Below are positions 53,763 through 62,539 of a stretch of DNA of 64,000 nucleotides, in pieces; within the stretch, counting starts at the first letter, position 1; each line of letters starts with the position of its first letter. Below the pieces are notes generated by a model. That model ran no database searches. It was not told the DNA's origin and was given only the letters and a program-made list of their open reading frames with translations. This DNA comes from Gemmatimonas sp. UBA7669 (GTDB taxonomy: Bacteria > Gemmatimonadota > Gemmatimonadetes > Gemmatimonadales > Gemmatimonadaceae), in assembly GCF_002483225.1 (NCBI RefSeq), contig NZ_DLHL01000051.1:209032-273031 (forward strand), read 5' to 3'. The position numbers were made by a program, and so were the translations under genes.

Positions 53763-55118
53763 ATGATGTCAGATCTCGAGTTCGCGCGGGCGCAGATGGC
53801 CATGTCGTTGGCCTTCCACATCGTGTTTGCGGTGGTGGGTATCGGCATGCCCGCGCTCATGGTCATAGCCGAGTGGCGCTGGCTGCGTACGCGCGATGCC
53901 ATGTACCTCGAACTCGCCAAACGCTGGGCCAAGGGCACGGCCATTCTCTTTGCGGTCGGCGCCGTGTCTGGCACCGTACTGAGCTTCGAGCTTGGGCTGC
54001 TCTGGCCCACGTTCATGGAGCATGCAGGGGCGGTCATCGGCATGCCGTTCTCGCTCGAAGGCTTTGCGTTTTTCACCGAAGCCATCTTCCTCGGCATCTA
54101 CCTCTACGCCTGGCAGCGCATTCCGCCCAAGGCGCATTGGTGGGCGGGAGTTGTGGTGGCCGTCAGCGGCGCGCTGAGTGGCGCCTTTGTGATCTGCGCC
54201 AATGCATGGATGAACGCCCCTGAAGGCTTTGCCATGGTGAACGGTGTCGTCACGAACGTGGACCCCATCGATGCCATGTTCAACGCTGCGGCGCCCTCAC
54301 AGGTGTTGCACATGACGCTCGCCGCGTATGCAGCCTGCGGCTTCGCAGCGTCGGGTGTGCACGCCTATGCGTTGTATCGTGGCACACCACATCGCGCATT
54401 TCATCGCGCGGCGCTGCAGATCGCCCTCATCATGGGCCTGCCGGCCGCGGTGCTGCAGCCGCTCTCCGGTGACATCTCGGCGCGCAGCGTGGCCGAACGC
54501 CAGCCTGTGAAGTTCGCGGCCATGGAAGGACACCTGCGCACCGGCCCCGCCGATTTTGTCATTGGCGGCTGGCCTGACGAAGCCACGCTCACGCATCGTG
54601 GCGCCATTGAGGTCCCAGGGGCGCTGTCGTTCATGACGACGGGCTCCACGAAAACGGTCATTCCGGGTGTGGACCAGGTGCCCGCTGAAGACCGTCCACC
54701 GCTGGCCATCGTGCACACGGCCTTTCAAATCATGATCGGCTGCGGCATGCTCATGATGGCGCTCGCCGCCTGGGGGGCGTGGCGCACCTGGCGTCGTAGG
54801 CGCGGACAGGGCACGGCGCTGCCTGACGATCGTGCATTCCTGTTGGCGGTCATTCTTGCCTCGCCGCTCGGTTTTGTGGCGGTGGAAGCCGGATGGACCG
54901 TCACCGAGGTGGGACGGCAACCGTGGATCGTGCATGGCATTCTGCGCACCGCCGATGCTGTGACGCCCATGCCCGGGCTTGGCGTGACCTTCGCCTTGTT
55001 CACGGCGCTCTACTTCGGACTGGCCATTGCGGTGGTGTTCCTGCTGCGCCGCCAGATTCTCAAGACCGGCATTCGTCACCTGCCGATCGGGCTCACCGGC
55101 GAGATGCCAATTCCATGA
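53763..55118 (+). CDS. cydA: Cytochrome bd quinol oxidase subunit I
   Basis: 451 residues, about nine helices. Heme ligands expected in AMSLAFHIVFAVVG (His in helix I) and the GMPFSLEGFAFFTEAIFLGIYLYAW segment, plus the Met ligand region in YAACGFAASGVHAYAL. The periplasmic Q-loop between helices VI and VII (EGHLRTGPADFVIGGWPDEA) is short, as in CIO-type (cyanide-insensitive) oxidases. A terminal oxidase with high O2 affinity, it could receive electrons from the hydrogenase via quinol. The stop overlaps cydB by four bases. Confidence 0.95.
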   Translation: MMSDLEFARAQMAMSLAFHIVFAVVGIGMPALMVIAEWRWLRTRDAMYLELAKRWAKGTAILFAVGAVSGTVLSFELGLLWPTFMEHAGAVIGMPFSLEGFAFFTEAIFLGIYLYAWQRIPPKAHWWAGVVVAVSGALSGAFVICANAWMNAPEGFAMVNGVVTNVDPIDAMFNAAAPSQVLHMTLAAYAACGFAASGVHAYALYRGTPHRAFHRAALQIALIMGLPAAVLQPLSGDISARSVAERQPVKFAAMEGHLRTGPADFVIGGWPDEATLTHRGAIEVPGALSFMTTGSTKTVIPGVDQVPAEDRPPLAIVHTAFQIMIGCGMLMMALAAWGAWRTWRRRRGQGTALPDDRAFLLAVILASPLGFVAVEAGWTVTEVGRQPWIVHGILRTADAVTPMPGLGVTFALFTALYFGLAIAVVFLLRRQILKTGIRHLPIGLTGEMPIP

Positions 55119-56215
55119 GTGACGCCGCCGCGACGCTCACCTGGACCTTGCCGCATGCGGTGGCGGGCACGATGGTGCTCTCGCTCAATGCATACGTGCT
55201 GCTGGCCGGTGCGGACTTTGGCGGCGGCGTGTGGGACCTCATGGCCCGTGGACGCAATCGCGACGCACAGCGCGCGCTCATCGCGCACGCCATCGGCCCC
55301 ATCTGGGAAGCCAACCATGTCTGGCTGGTGTTGGTGGTGGTGCTGCTCTTCACCTGCTTCCCCTCGGCCTTTGCGCATCTGGCCACGGTGCTGCACATCC
55401 CCATCACGCTCATGCTGGTGGGCATCGTGCTGCGCGGGTCGGCGTTCACGTTTCGCACCTACGACAGCACGCGCGACGCGGTGCAGCGCCGCTGGGGACT
55501 GATCTTCTCCATCTCCAGTGTGCTCACGCCGGTGTTGCTCGGCGTGTGTCTTGGGGCGGTGGCCGCCGGACGTGTGCCCATGATGTCGCCGGCTGATGCC
55601 GCAGCGCTGGAGTTCGGCGCGCGGTTTGTCGACCCCTGGGCCCGCTCGTGGTTTGCCTGGGCCGTCGGCGGGCTTACCCTGGCGCTGTTCGCTGGCTTGG
55701 CGGCCACCTATCTCACGGTAGAAACGGTGGACACAGAGCTGCAGGATGTGTTTCGTCGTCGTGCCCTGCAATCGCAGGGCGCCGTGATGCTCACCGCCCT
55801 TGGCACGCTCTGGCTTGCCCGCGACGCGTCACCGATGCTGTTTGGTGCGCTCACGCAGGGGGCGGGCGTGCCGGTATTGCATGCGTTGACGGCGCTGGCC
55901 ACTGCGGTCACCTGCTGGGCTCTTGCCCGCCGTCATTTTCGCGTGGCCCGCCTGGCCATGGTGGGCCAGGCCAGCTGCCTCGTGTGGGGATGGGCCTGGT
56001 CGCAGTTCCCGTGGCTGCTGCCGCCCGACCGTTCCATCACGTCCCTCGCCGCGCCGCGCATCACCCTGTCGCTCACGCTGGGCGCCCTGTCGGTGGGCAC
56101 GCTCATTCTGCTGCCGAGCTTTGTCTACCTGTTCCGGGTGTTCAAGAGCCCGGGCGCCGGCTTTCTGCCGGATGACGAGGCGGTCACGGTTCCGGAGGAT
56201 CGCGCCGGACCCTAG
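55115..56215 (+). CDS. cydB: Cytochrome bd quinol oxidase subunit II
   Basis: 366 residues, about nine helices. Contains LLAGADFGGGVWDLMARG and AHAIGPIWEANHVWLVLVVVLLFTCFPSAF, the diagnostic CydB blocks, then GSAFTFRTYD and SQFPWLLPP. Overlaps cydA (ATGA). No small third subunit (CydX type) gene is seen in the 9 bases before the regulator gene. Confidence 0.96.
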   Translation: MSDAAATLTWTLPHAVAGTMVLSLNAYVLLAGADFGGGVWDLMARGRNRDAQRALIAHAIGPIWEANHVWLVLVVVLLFTCFPSAFAHLATVLHIPITLMLVGIVLRGSAFTFRTYDSTRDAVQRRWGLIFSISSVLTPVLLGVCLGAVAAGRVPMMSPADAAALEFGARFVDPWARSWFAWAVGGLTLALFAGLAATYLTVETVDTELQDVFRRRALQSQGAVMLTALGTLWLARDASPMLFGALTQGAGVPVLHALTALATAVTCWALARRHFRVARLAMVGQASCLVWGWAWSQFPWLLPPDRSITSLAAPRITLSLTLGALSVGTLILLPSFVYLFRVFKSPGAGFLPDDEAVTVPEDRAGP

Positions 56216-56224
56216 TTTCTGCAA

Positions 56225-56920
56225 ATGCGTCCTGACCTCATTCGCGTCGTCCTCGTGGACGACCACCAGATTGTGCGCGCCGGCCTCAAGGCCGTGCTGG
56301 CCACCGCCAAAGACATCACCGTGGTGGGCGAAGGCAGCAACGGCAAGGATGCGCTGGTGCTGGCCGAGCGGCTCAATCCGCACGTGATTGTCATGGACCT
56401 GTCCATGCCCGACATGGACGGCCTCACCGCCACGCGCGAATTGCAGAAGGCCAACGCCGGACGCACGGTGGCGCCCGACGAGGAGGTCACGCGGCGCGTG
56501 CTGGTACTCACCATGCACACTGAAGACGAGCATCTGGTGGCGCTGCTCGAAGCCGGTGCCGGTGGTTATCTGCTCAAGTCGGTGGCCGACCGCGAATTGG
56601 TGGACGCCGTGCGCACCGTGGCGGCGGGTGACGTGTATGTGCAGCCCACCGCGGCGCGTGCGCTGGCTCGCGGACTGGCCAAGCGTGACGGCAGCGCCGA
56701 AGAGCGTACGCGCTTCGAGAAGCTCACCGATCGTGAGCAGGTGGTGCTCAAGATGGTGGCCGAGGGCTACACGGCGCCGGAGATTGGTGAGCATCTCACC
56801 ATCTCGCCCAAGACGGTCGACACATACAAGCAGCGCATTGGCGAGAAGCTGGGCCTCACGCATCGCACCGACTACGTGAAATTCGCGCTCAAGCTGGGGC
56901 TGCTGAAGAACGAAGGCTGA
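56225..56920 (+). CDS. Orphan NarL/LuxR-type response regulator downstream of cydAB
   Basis: 231 residues. Receiver with DDHQ (12-15), phospho-acceptor Asp58 in IVMDLSMPDMDG, and Lys in GYLLKSV. A loop insertion (NAGRTVAPDEEVTRR) before the fourth beta strand is larger than usual. The LuxR HTH (about 165-225) shows LTDREQVVLKMVAEGYTAPEIGEHL with KTVDTYKQRIGEKLGL. It starts 9 bases after cydB, so it is probably co-transcribed, but no histidine kinase is adjacent. It might regulate respiration; that is inference. Confidence 0.92.
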   Translation: MRPDLIRVVLVDDHQIVRAGLKAVLATAKDITVVGEGSNGKDALVLAERLNPHVIVMDLSMPDMDGLTATRELQKANAGRTVAPDEEVTRRVLVLTMHTEDEHLVALLEAGAGGYLLKSVADRELVDAVRTVAAGDVYVQPTAARALARGLAKRDGSAEERTRFEKLTDREQVVLKMVAEGYTAPEIGEHLTISPKTVDTYKQRIGEKLGLTHRTDYVKFALKLGLLKNEG

Positions 56921-56943
56921 GCGGCCCGGTCAGAGCGGCGCCG

Positions 56944-58782
56944 TCAGAGGCCGACGTGCCGCTCCTGCTCCTGTCGTGTGAGACTGAATCCCGCCAGCGG
57001 CGGCACCGGCACGTCGAGCAGTGCGTCGCCACTGCGATAACCGCCTTCCGTGCGCACGCGGGTGGCAATCTGTCGACGCAACGCGTCGATCTTTTCGCCT
57101 GATTCGCTGGACAGCTCCTCGCGCGCCGCGCGAAAGCGCCGCCCCGACTGCAGACAGAAGAGATCCGTCAGCGCGATCTCGCGCACGCAGGCATCCACGC
57201 CGCGCTCTTCGATGAGGCGCTGGGTGCGCGCCAGTGTCACGCAGCGCGCGTAGAGTTCGGTGGCCATATCGGCGAGCCGCTCCACCACCAGCTGACGTTG
57301 CAGAATTTCCTTCTTGTGTGTGGTGATGGCTTCCTGCGTGGCCTTGGCCAGTTCGGCCGTGTGTCGCTCCACGTAGTCGGCGTGGGTGCGCAGCGTGGCG
57401 TGCATGGGCGCGGCCAGACGGTCACGCTTGCCGAACGCCGAAGCCACACGACCCGCCGCATAGCCTGACACGAGTACCCAGTTCTGGATGGGATTGCGCA
57501 GTGCGCCGGCAATTTCCTTGAGGTCTTCGGCCGGACCCTGAATGCCGTTGAGTCCCACGAACAACTTGAGGATGTCGTTGGCCCCCTCGAAAATGCGATT
57601 GATGCGCGCGTCACGCAGCCAGCGTTCGTAGGGCCAGGGCTTCACGAAACCACGTCCGCCCGCGAGCTGCACCATGTCATCACTCGTGCGCCAGACCAGC
57701 TCGCTGGCAAACACCTTGGCGCACGCGGCCTCGAGCGCCACATCCACGTCGCCACTGTCGATGGCCGCAGCCAGCGCACCCACCATGGAGTCGGCGGCGT
57801 AGGCATCGGCGGCCATGGACGCCATCTTGCGCTGCGTAATCTCGAAGCTGGCCAGTGGTCCGCCAAACTGCGTGCGCGCCTCGGCGTAGCGCGTGTACTC
57901 GTCGAGAATGCGCTTGCTGCCCTGCGTGCAACCGGCCGCCAGCGAGAGCCGTCCGGCGTTCAGGGCATTCACGGCCACACGAAAGCCCTTGCCGACCTCT
58001 CCCAGCACGTGGTCATCGGGAACAAAGAGATTCTCGTACACAAGCTCAGCCTGTGTCGAGCCGCGAATGCCGAGCTTGCGCACCGTGCCGTCCACACGAA
58101 ATCCCGGCATGTCGGGCCGGATGATGAAGGCCGTGGGCCGAAGCACGGTCTGGCCATCGCGCTCAATGGGCGTTTGCGCAAACGTGGCAATGACTCCCGC
58201 CCGTTGCCCGTTGCCAATCCAGTGCTTGCGGCCGTTGAGCACCCAGCCTGTGCCATCGGCGCTTCGCTCGGCGCGGGTGACGATGTTCTGCGCGTCGGAA
58301 CCCGTTTCAGGTTCGGTGAGCGCGTAGGCCGCCAACGTTTCGCCCCGCGCGAGGCCGGGCAGATAACGCGACTTCTGCGCGTCGTTGCCGGCAATCACCA
58401 CGGCCTTGCTGCCCAGGCCGCAGTGTACGCCAATGAGCACGCCCAGTGAGGCATCTACCGAGGCCACCGCGCCGAACACGCGCGCGTACGCACTGGCCGA
58501 GAGTCCCAATCCGCCGTACTCGGTGGGAATGGTGAGGGCCAACAGTCCTTCGCGCGCAAAGGCCTGGATGACGGCTTCGTCGATGAACTCCTGCTCGTCG
58601 AAGCGCCGGGAATCGATGAGCCCCGTGCGCACCATCTCGTTGAGCGCGGCCACGAGACGCCGCACCGTGTCCGCCTCGGCCGGATTGCGCACCGCCAGTG
58701 AGGCCGGATACGGAAACAGCAGCGACTCATTGATGTCGCCGGTGAACAGATCGCGCAGGAAGGACGGGGCGGGCGTGCTCAT
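56944..58782 (-). CDS. Acyl-CoA dehydrogenase (long-chain, ACAD9/VLCAD-like)
   Basis: 612 residues from ATG at 58782 (MSTPAPSFLRDLF), chosen over a longer frame because of the ribosome site just before it. FAD-linked beta-oxidation enzyme. The core (about 60-440) has YALTEPETGSDAQNI, LNGRKHWIGNG, QLAGGRGFVKPWPYERWLRD, and the catalytic Glu in RINRIFEGANDIL. The extra C-terminal domain (about 450-600) is the helical extension of very-long-chain enzymes. The start lies just past a terminator of the neighbouring gene. Confidence 0.93.
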   Translation of the reverse strand: MSTPAPSFLRDLFTGDINESLLFPYPASLAVRNPAEADTVRRLVAALNEMVRTGLIDSRRFDEQEFIDEAVIQAFAREGLLALTIPTEYGGLGLSASAYARVFGAVASVDASLGVLIGVHCGLGSKAVVIAGNDAQKSRYLPGLARGETLAAYALTEPETGSDAQNIVTRAERSADGTGWVLNGRKHWIGNGQRAGVIATFAQTPIERDGQTVLRPTAFIIRPDMPGFRVDGTVRKLGIRGSTQAELVYENLFVPDDHVLGEVGKGFRVAVNALNAGRLSLAAGCTQGSKRILDEYTRYAEARTQFGGPLASFEITQRKMASMAADAYAADSMVGALAAAIDSGDVDVALEAACAKVFASELVWRTSDDMVQLAGGRGFVKPWPYERWLRDARINRIFEGANDILKLFVGLNGIQGPAEDLKEIAGALRNPIQNWVLVSGYAAGRVASAFGKRDRLAAPMHATLRTHADYVERHTAELAKATQEAITTHKKEILQRQLVVERLADMATELYARCVTLARTQRLIEERGVDACVREIALTDLFCLQSGRRFRAAREELSSESGEKIDALRRQIATRVRTEGGYRSGDALLDVPVPPLAGFSLTRQEQERHVGL

Positions 58783-58794
58783 CGAGACTCCGGT

Positions 58795-58834
58795 GGGAAA
58801 AACAAACGGGGTGCCCGATGAATCGGACACCCCG
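58795..58834 (-). terminator. Rho-independent terminator of the Ig-like protein gene
   Basis: On the minus strand a stem (58834 down to 58807, CGGGGTGTCCGA paired with TCGGGCACCCCG, short loop) is followed by TTTGTTTTT (58806-58798). It lies downstream of the Ig-like gene stop (58900) and immediately upstream of the acyl-CoA dehydrogenase ribosome site, insulating the two. Confidence 0.8.
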
Positions 58835-58899
58835 TGCAAGTTAGCAGCCGTACCGCGGCCCGGAATTGCGGCGCGGAATTGCGGCGCGATGCCGCGTGC

Positions 58900-60642
58900 T
58901 CAGTGTTCCGGAGGCGGTGCGCCCCCGCCACCACCACCCGTACCGGGTGGGGTGCGCACGGTGATGACCACGCGGCTGGCCTTGCCCTGATTGCGGTTGT
59001 TGGCGTCCACCGCCTGCAGCGTGAACGTGGCGGTGCCCAAGGAGAGGCCAGCGACCGACACGGAGGTGGACTGCTGGTTGGGCTGTCCCACCGCCACACC
59101 CGGGAAGTTGCTGGTCACCAGCACATTGCGGTTGCGCAACACGTTGCCCTGCGCGTCGCGCAACTCGATGGCAAAGGCGCTTTGGGCGCCCAGATTCACC
59201 GTGAAGCTGTCCACGGCCACGATGGTGTCCACCGGAATTTGCGTGATGATCAGGTTGGCCTGACCCACACGCTGCTCCACTTCGGCAAACACCGTGACCG
59301 CGCCCGCGGCCAGCGCGGTCACGCGGCCCGTCTGCGTGATGGACGCGCGGGTCGGGTCGCTGACCAGCCACTCGATGGTGCGGTCGGTGACTTCGGTGCC
59401 GGTGGAATCGGTGACACGCGCCTGGAACTGCGCGGTCTGGCCTTCCACGATGGTGGTCTGCAATGGCGAGAGCGTCACCGACTGCACGGGCACGCGGGTG
59501 ACGGTGAAGGTCAGCGTGTCGGCTACACCTTCCGACGTGGCTATGAGACGTGCCGTGCCGAGCGCAATCGGCGTCACGATGCCCGTCTGGTTGAGCGAGA
59601 TGGTCGTGGGCGTGTTCGTGCTCCATACCACGACGCGTCCCTGCGGAATCTGCGTGTTGGTCGAATCAAGCAGGATGGCGCCGAACGCACGCGGAATGCC
59701 CAGTCGCAAGTTGCTCACACGCGGCTGAATGGTCACCCGGTCAATTCTTGGATCGACTGCCTCCACCGTGGCGCGGCAGTCGATGGCCGGGAACTCCACC
59801 GGCGAAGCCTTGATCTGAGCGGTCCCCGCACGACGCGTGGTCACCAAGCCGGTCGTCGAGACGGTGGCTACGACTTCGTTGTCGCTCGTCCAAACGATCG
59901 GTCGCCCCTGAGTGGGAATGACGTTGGGTACAGCTGCGGTGTCGCGCAGTGTGATCGTGAAGGACGCATTCTGGCCGGTGGTCACCTTGGCCGAAGTCGG
60001 CGTGAGCGAGCAGCTACCAATGGGTACCGGCGTCACCTGAATGGCGGCCTGACCCACGGTCTGATCGGTTTCCGCGGTGATAACCACATTGCCAGGCGTC
60101 AGCGCGATCACGAAACCCGTCTGATCCACCGACGCAATCGAGGTGTTGCTTGAGCTCCAGCGGAACGTGCGGCCGGTGATGATGACGTTCTGGTTGTTGC
60201 GCGCCGTCGCGGTGAGCTGGCGCGTATTGCCCGTGCGTAGCGTGAGCGTGTTGGGTGTGACCGTCACCGTCGTGGCCTGCTCCGGCGTCACGGTGACCTG
60301 CACGGACGCGCTCTTGCCGTCAGCGACGGCCGAGATGGACGCCGAACCGACGGCGATGGCCAGCACCTGGCCCGCGTCCGTGACGGTGGCCACGGCCGTG
60401 TTGCTCGAGGAATAGTTGATGCGCTTGTTGCGAATCGTGTTGCCGTCGCAGTTGAACGCCGTGCCCACAATGGGCGCCGACCCGTTCACCGGCAGGGTGA
60501 GGCTGATGGGCGCAACCGTGACCGAGCAGGCCTCGGGCGGCTTGAGGTCGAGGCAGCCTGCGCTGAAAACCAGCGCGGCGCACAGGAGGGAGGTGCCAAT
60601 CCGGCGTGACGACGTCGACACAATGCCTGGCGTGACCCGCAT
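58900..60642 (-). CDS. Lipoprotein of six bacterial Ig-like (BIG2) repeats
   Basis: 580 residues from ATG at 60642. The signal TSLLCAALVFSAGC has a lipobox. The rest is six BIG2-type repeats of about 80 residues, each with a V-x-P start, an SSSNTAVATVTDAGQV-like (NxxVATVxxxGxV) core and ending in VTVTP-type strand. Repeats 1-3 match closely; repeats 4-6 (VVWSTNTPTTISL, IEWLVSDPTRASIT, NVLVTSNFPGVAVG) are diverged. The Gly-rich tail (PPGTGGGGGG) may be a linker. It is probably a cell-surface structural or adhesion protein. A terminator follows it. Confidence 0.88.
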   Translation of the reverse strand: MRVTPGIVSTSSRRIGTSLLCAALVFSAGCLDLKPPEACSVTVAPISLTLPVNGSAPIVGTAFNCDGNTIRNKRINYSSSNTAVATVTDAGQVLAIAVGSASISAVADGKSASVQVTVTPEQATTVTVTPNTLTLRTGNTRQLTATARNNQNVIITGRTFRWSSSNTSIASVDQTGFVIALTPGNVVITAETDQTVGQAAIQVTPVPIGSCSLTPTSAKVTTGQNASFTITLRDTAAVPNVIPTQGRPIVWTSDNEVVATVSTTGLVTTRRAGTAQIKASPVEFPAIDCRATVEAVDPRIDRVTIQPRVSNLRLGIPRAFGAILLDSTNTQIPQGRVVVWSTNTPTTISLNQTGIVTPIALGTARLIATSEGVADTLTFTVTRVPVQSVTLSPLQTTIVEGQTAQFQARVTDSTGTEVTDRTIEWLVSDPTRASITQTGRVTALAAGAVTVFAEVEQRVGQANLIITQIPVDTIVAVDSFTVNLGAQSAFAIELRDAQGNVLRNRNVLVTSNFPGVAVGQPNQQSTSVSVAGLSLGTATFTLQAVDANNRNQGKASRVVITVRTPPGTGGGGGGAPPPEH

Positions 60643-60890
60643 GCAGGTCCGTCCTTGAGAACAAGAGTGAAAAACCGGCCCGATGAGCATCGGGTCCGAA
60701 CGAAAGGCTCCGCATGAGGACGCCCGGCCGACAACGGTCGTAACCGGACGACACTGTCACAGCACGGGCACCCCACCCAGACAAGCTGGGCGCCGCCACG
60801 GGCCGGAGCAAGCACCCGCCGTCATACCCGCGAAATGCCTGCGGCGTGCCGCCGTGACACACGGCCACATGAGGCCGTTGTGTACCCGCC

Positions 60891-60898
60891 TATCTTTG
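60891..60898 (+). promoter_or_regulatory. Possible -7 promoter element (TAnnTTTG-like) upstream of the glycosyltransferase gene
   Basis: TATCTTTG fits the TAnnTTTG box used by Bacteroidota-type sigma factors and ends 6 bases before the ATG at 60905. No matching TTG at the expected distance was found, so support is weak. If real, the transcript would be nearly leaderless. The rest of the 262-base gap 60643-60904 shows no further feature beyond a small CCCGAT stem. Confidence 0.3.
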
Positions 60899-60904
60899 GG
60901 ACAC

Positions 60905-62482
60905 ATGACCACCGGTCTTCCCCATTCCGAGCCCACGGCGCAGGCGGTCTGGCGCCGAACTGTGGGTTGGATTCTTGGCGCCGCCCTGCTGCGCGGCCTG
61001 CTCTCGGCCCTCGTCCCGCTGCTGCCCGACGAGACCTATTACTGGGACTGGTCGCGCCGCCTCGAGGCGGGCTACTTCGACCATCCGCCGGGTATCGCGC
61101 TGCTCATTGCGCTGGGCACCAAAGTGCTGGGCCCCACGGCGGCCGGCGTGCGGCTGGGGCCGGCGCTGGCGGCGCTCATCACGCATGTCGCCGCTGCTGC
61201 AGCCGCCTGGCTGCTTGGCGGGCGCGAATTGTCGGGTGCCCGCGCGGCGCTGCGGGCGGCGCAGCTCATTGCGCTCATGCCCATCGCGACAGCGGGCCTT
61301 GTGCTGGCCACGCCCGACGCAGCGCTCTTTGCCACAGCCACGGTGGCCGTGCTGGCCGTGGAGCGTGCGCTCGCCAATCCCCTGCGTTCGCTGCGCAGCC
61401 TGGCATGGTGGACGCTGGCCGGCGTCGCGCTGGGCGGCGCTTTTGTGGCCAAGTACACGGCCGTGCTGCTGCCCTTCGGCCTTGTCGTCGCTTGTCTGCT
61501 TCATCCCGCACTGCGTCGACGCTTTCTCGACCTCGGGCCGTGGTGGGCCAGTCTGATTGCGCTCGGATTGTTTGCGCCGGTCGTGGTGTGGAATGCCTTC
61601 AACGACTGGGTGTCGTTCCGCTTCCAGCTGGGCCACGGCTTCAACGCGGCGGCGCGTGGCAATCCGCTCTCGCGCGAACTCGAAATGCTTGGCGCACAGG
61701 CCGGGCTGGCCTCACCCATTCTCTTTGGACTGCTGGCGCTGGTGCTCTGGCAGGCGCTGCGCGATGGGTGGCGCAATCGCCACGCTCTGGCGCCCACCGA
61801 CCTGGCCACACGCCGCTTCGCCCTGGCGGTCGTGTCGCTCACGCCGCTCGCCTTCTTTGCCGTGAGTGCCTGGCGACGACCCGTGGAAGCCAATTGGCCA
61901 GCCATGATCTATCCCGCCGGCATTCTGCTGCTGGCCACCTCGCGCGATGCGCGGGTGCTGGGTGTCTGGTGGAAGCGCGGCCTCGTGTTTGCCGGCGTGC
62001 TGGTGACGGTGGTCGCGCTGCAGGTGGCGACACCCGTCTTGCCGGTGCCGCCGCGCCGCGACCCGATTGCGCGTGCCTTTGGCTGGGACTCGCTCGCCGC
62101 CGCGGTCGATCGCGCGCGTCACGATCCCTGGCTCGAGGGCACGGTGGATCGTTGGGTCGCCGCCAACACGTATCAGGACGCGTCGGAACTCGCGTTTCAC
62201 TTGCCCGATCATCCGCGCGTGTTCTCGCTCAACATGGCCACGCGCACCAATCAGTACGATGTCTGGCCCAACGCCTGGGGACGCGTGCGTCCGGGCGACG
62301 GCGTGGTGCTGGCCATTGAGGCCACGCCCAAGGGCGACTCGTTGGCCGCGGTGGTGGGCCAGTGGTTCGACGAGACCAAACCCGGCGGCAACGTGTCGCT
62401 GCGCCGAAAGGACGGCGAAGTGACAACACGACGCCTCTGGTTGTATCGCATCGCACGCACGTTCCCGCGCGAAAAGCCCTGA
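60905..62482 (+). CDS. GT39-type integral membrane glycosyltransferase (ArnT-like)
   Basis: 525 residues with about ten hydrophobic helices. The first loop has LLPDETYYWDWSRRLEAGYFDHPPG, the D/E-rich catalytic loop of the GT-C fold (Asp/Glu, then Y-x-W and DHPP), typical of dolichyl-phosphate mannosyl- and undecaprenyl-phosphate sugar transferases such as ArnT. The C-terminal 120 residues are soluble. It likely transfers a lipid-linked sugar on the periplasmic face. The acceptor cannot be told. It starts 262 bases from the divergent Ig-like gene. Confidence 0.88.
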   Translation: MTTGLPHSEPTAQAVWRRTVGWILGAALLRGLLSALVPLLPDETYYWDWSRRLEAGYFDHPPGIALLIALGTKVLGPTAAGVRLGPALAALITHVAAAAAAWLLGGRELSGARAALRAAQLIALMPIATAGLVLATPDAALFATATVAVLAVERALANPLRSLRSLAWWTLAGVALGGAFVAKYTAVLLPFGLVVACLLHPALRRRFLDLGPWWASLIALGLFAPVVVWNAFNDWVSFRFQLGHGFNAAARGNPLSRELEMLGAQAGLASPILFGLLALVLWQALRDGWRNRHALAPTDLATRRFALAVVSLTPLAFFAVSAWRRPVEANWPAMIYPAGILLLATSRDARVLGVWWKRGLVFAGVLVTVVALQVATPVLPVPPRRDPIARAFGWDSLAAAVDRARHDPWLEGTVDRWVAANTYQDASELAFHLPDHPRVFSLNMATRTNQYDVWPNAWGRVRPGDGVVLAIEATPKGDSLAAVVGQWFDETKPGGNVSLRRKDGEVTTRRLWLYRIARTFPREKP

Positions 62483-62539
62483 GCACGCCGACGGACGCTC
62501 CGCGCTTCGCACACCCATTCGCCACTCCCCCTTCCGCTC

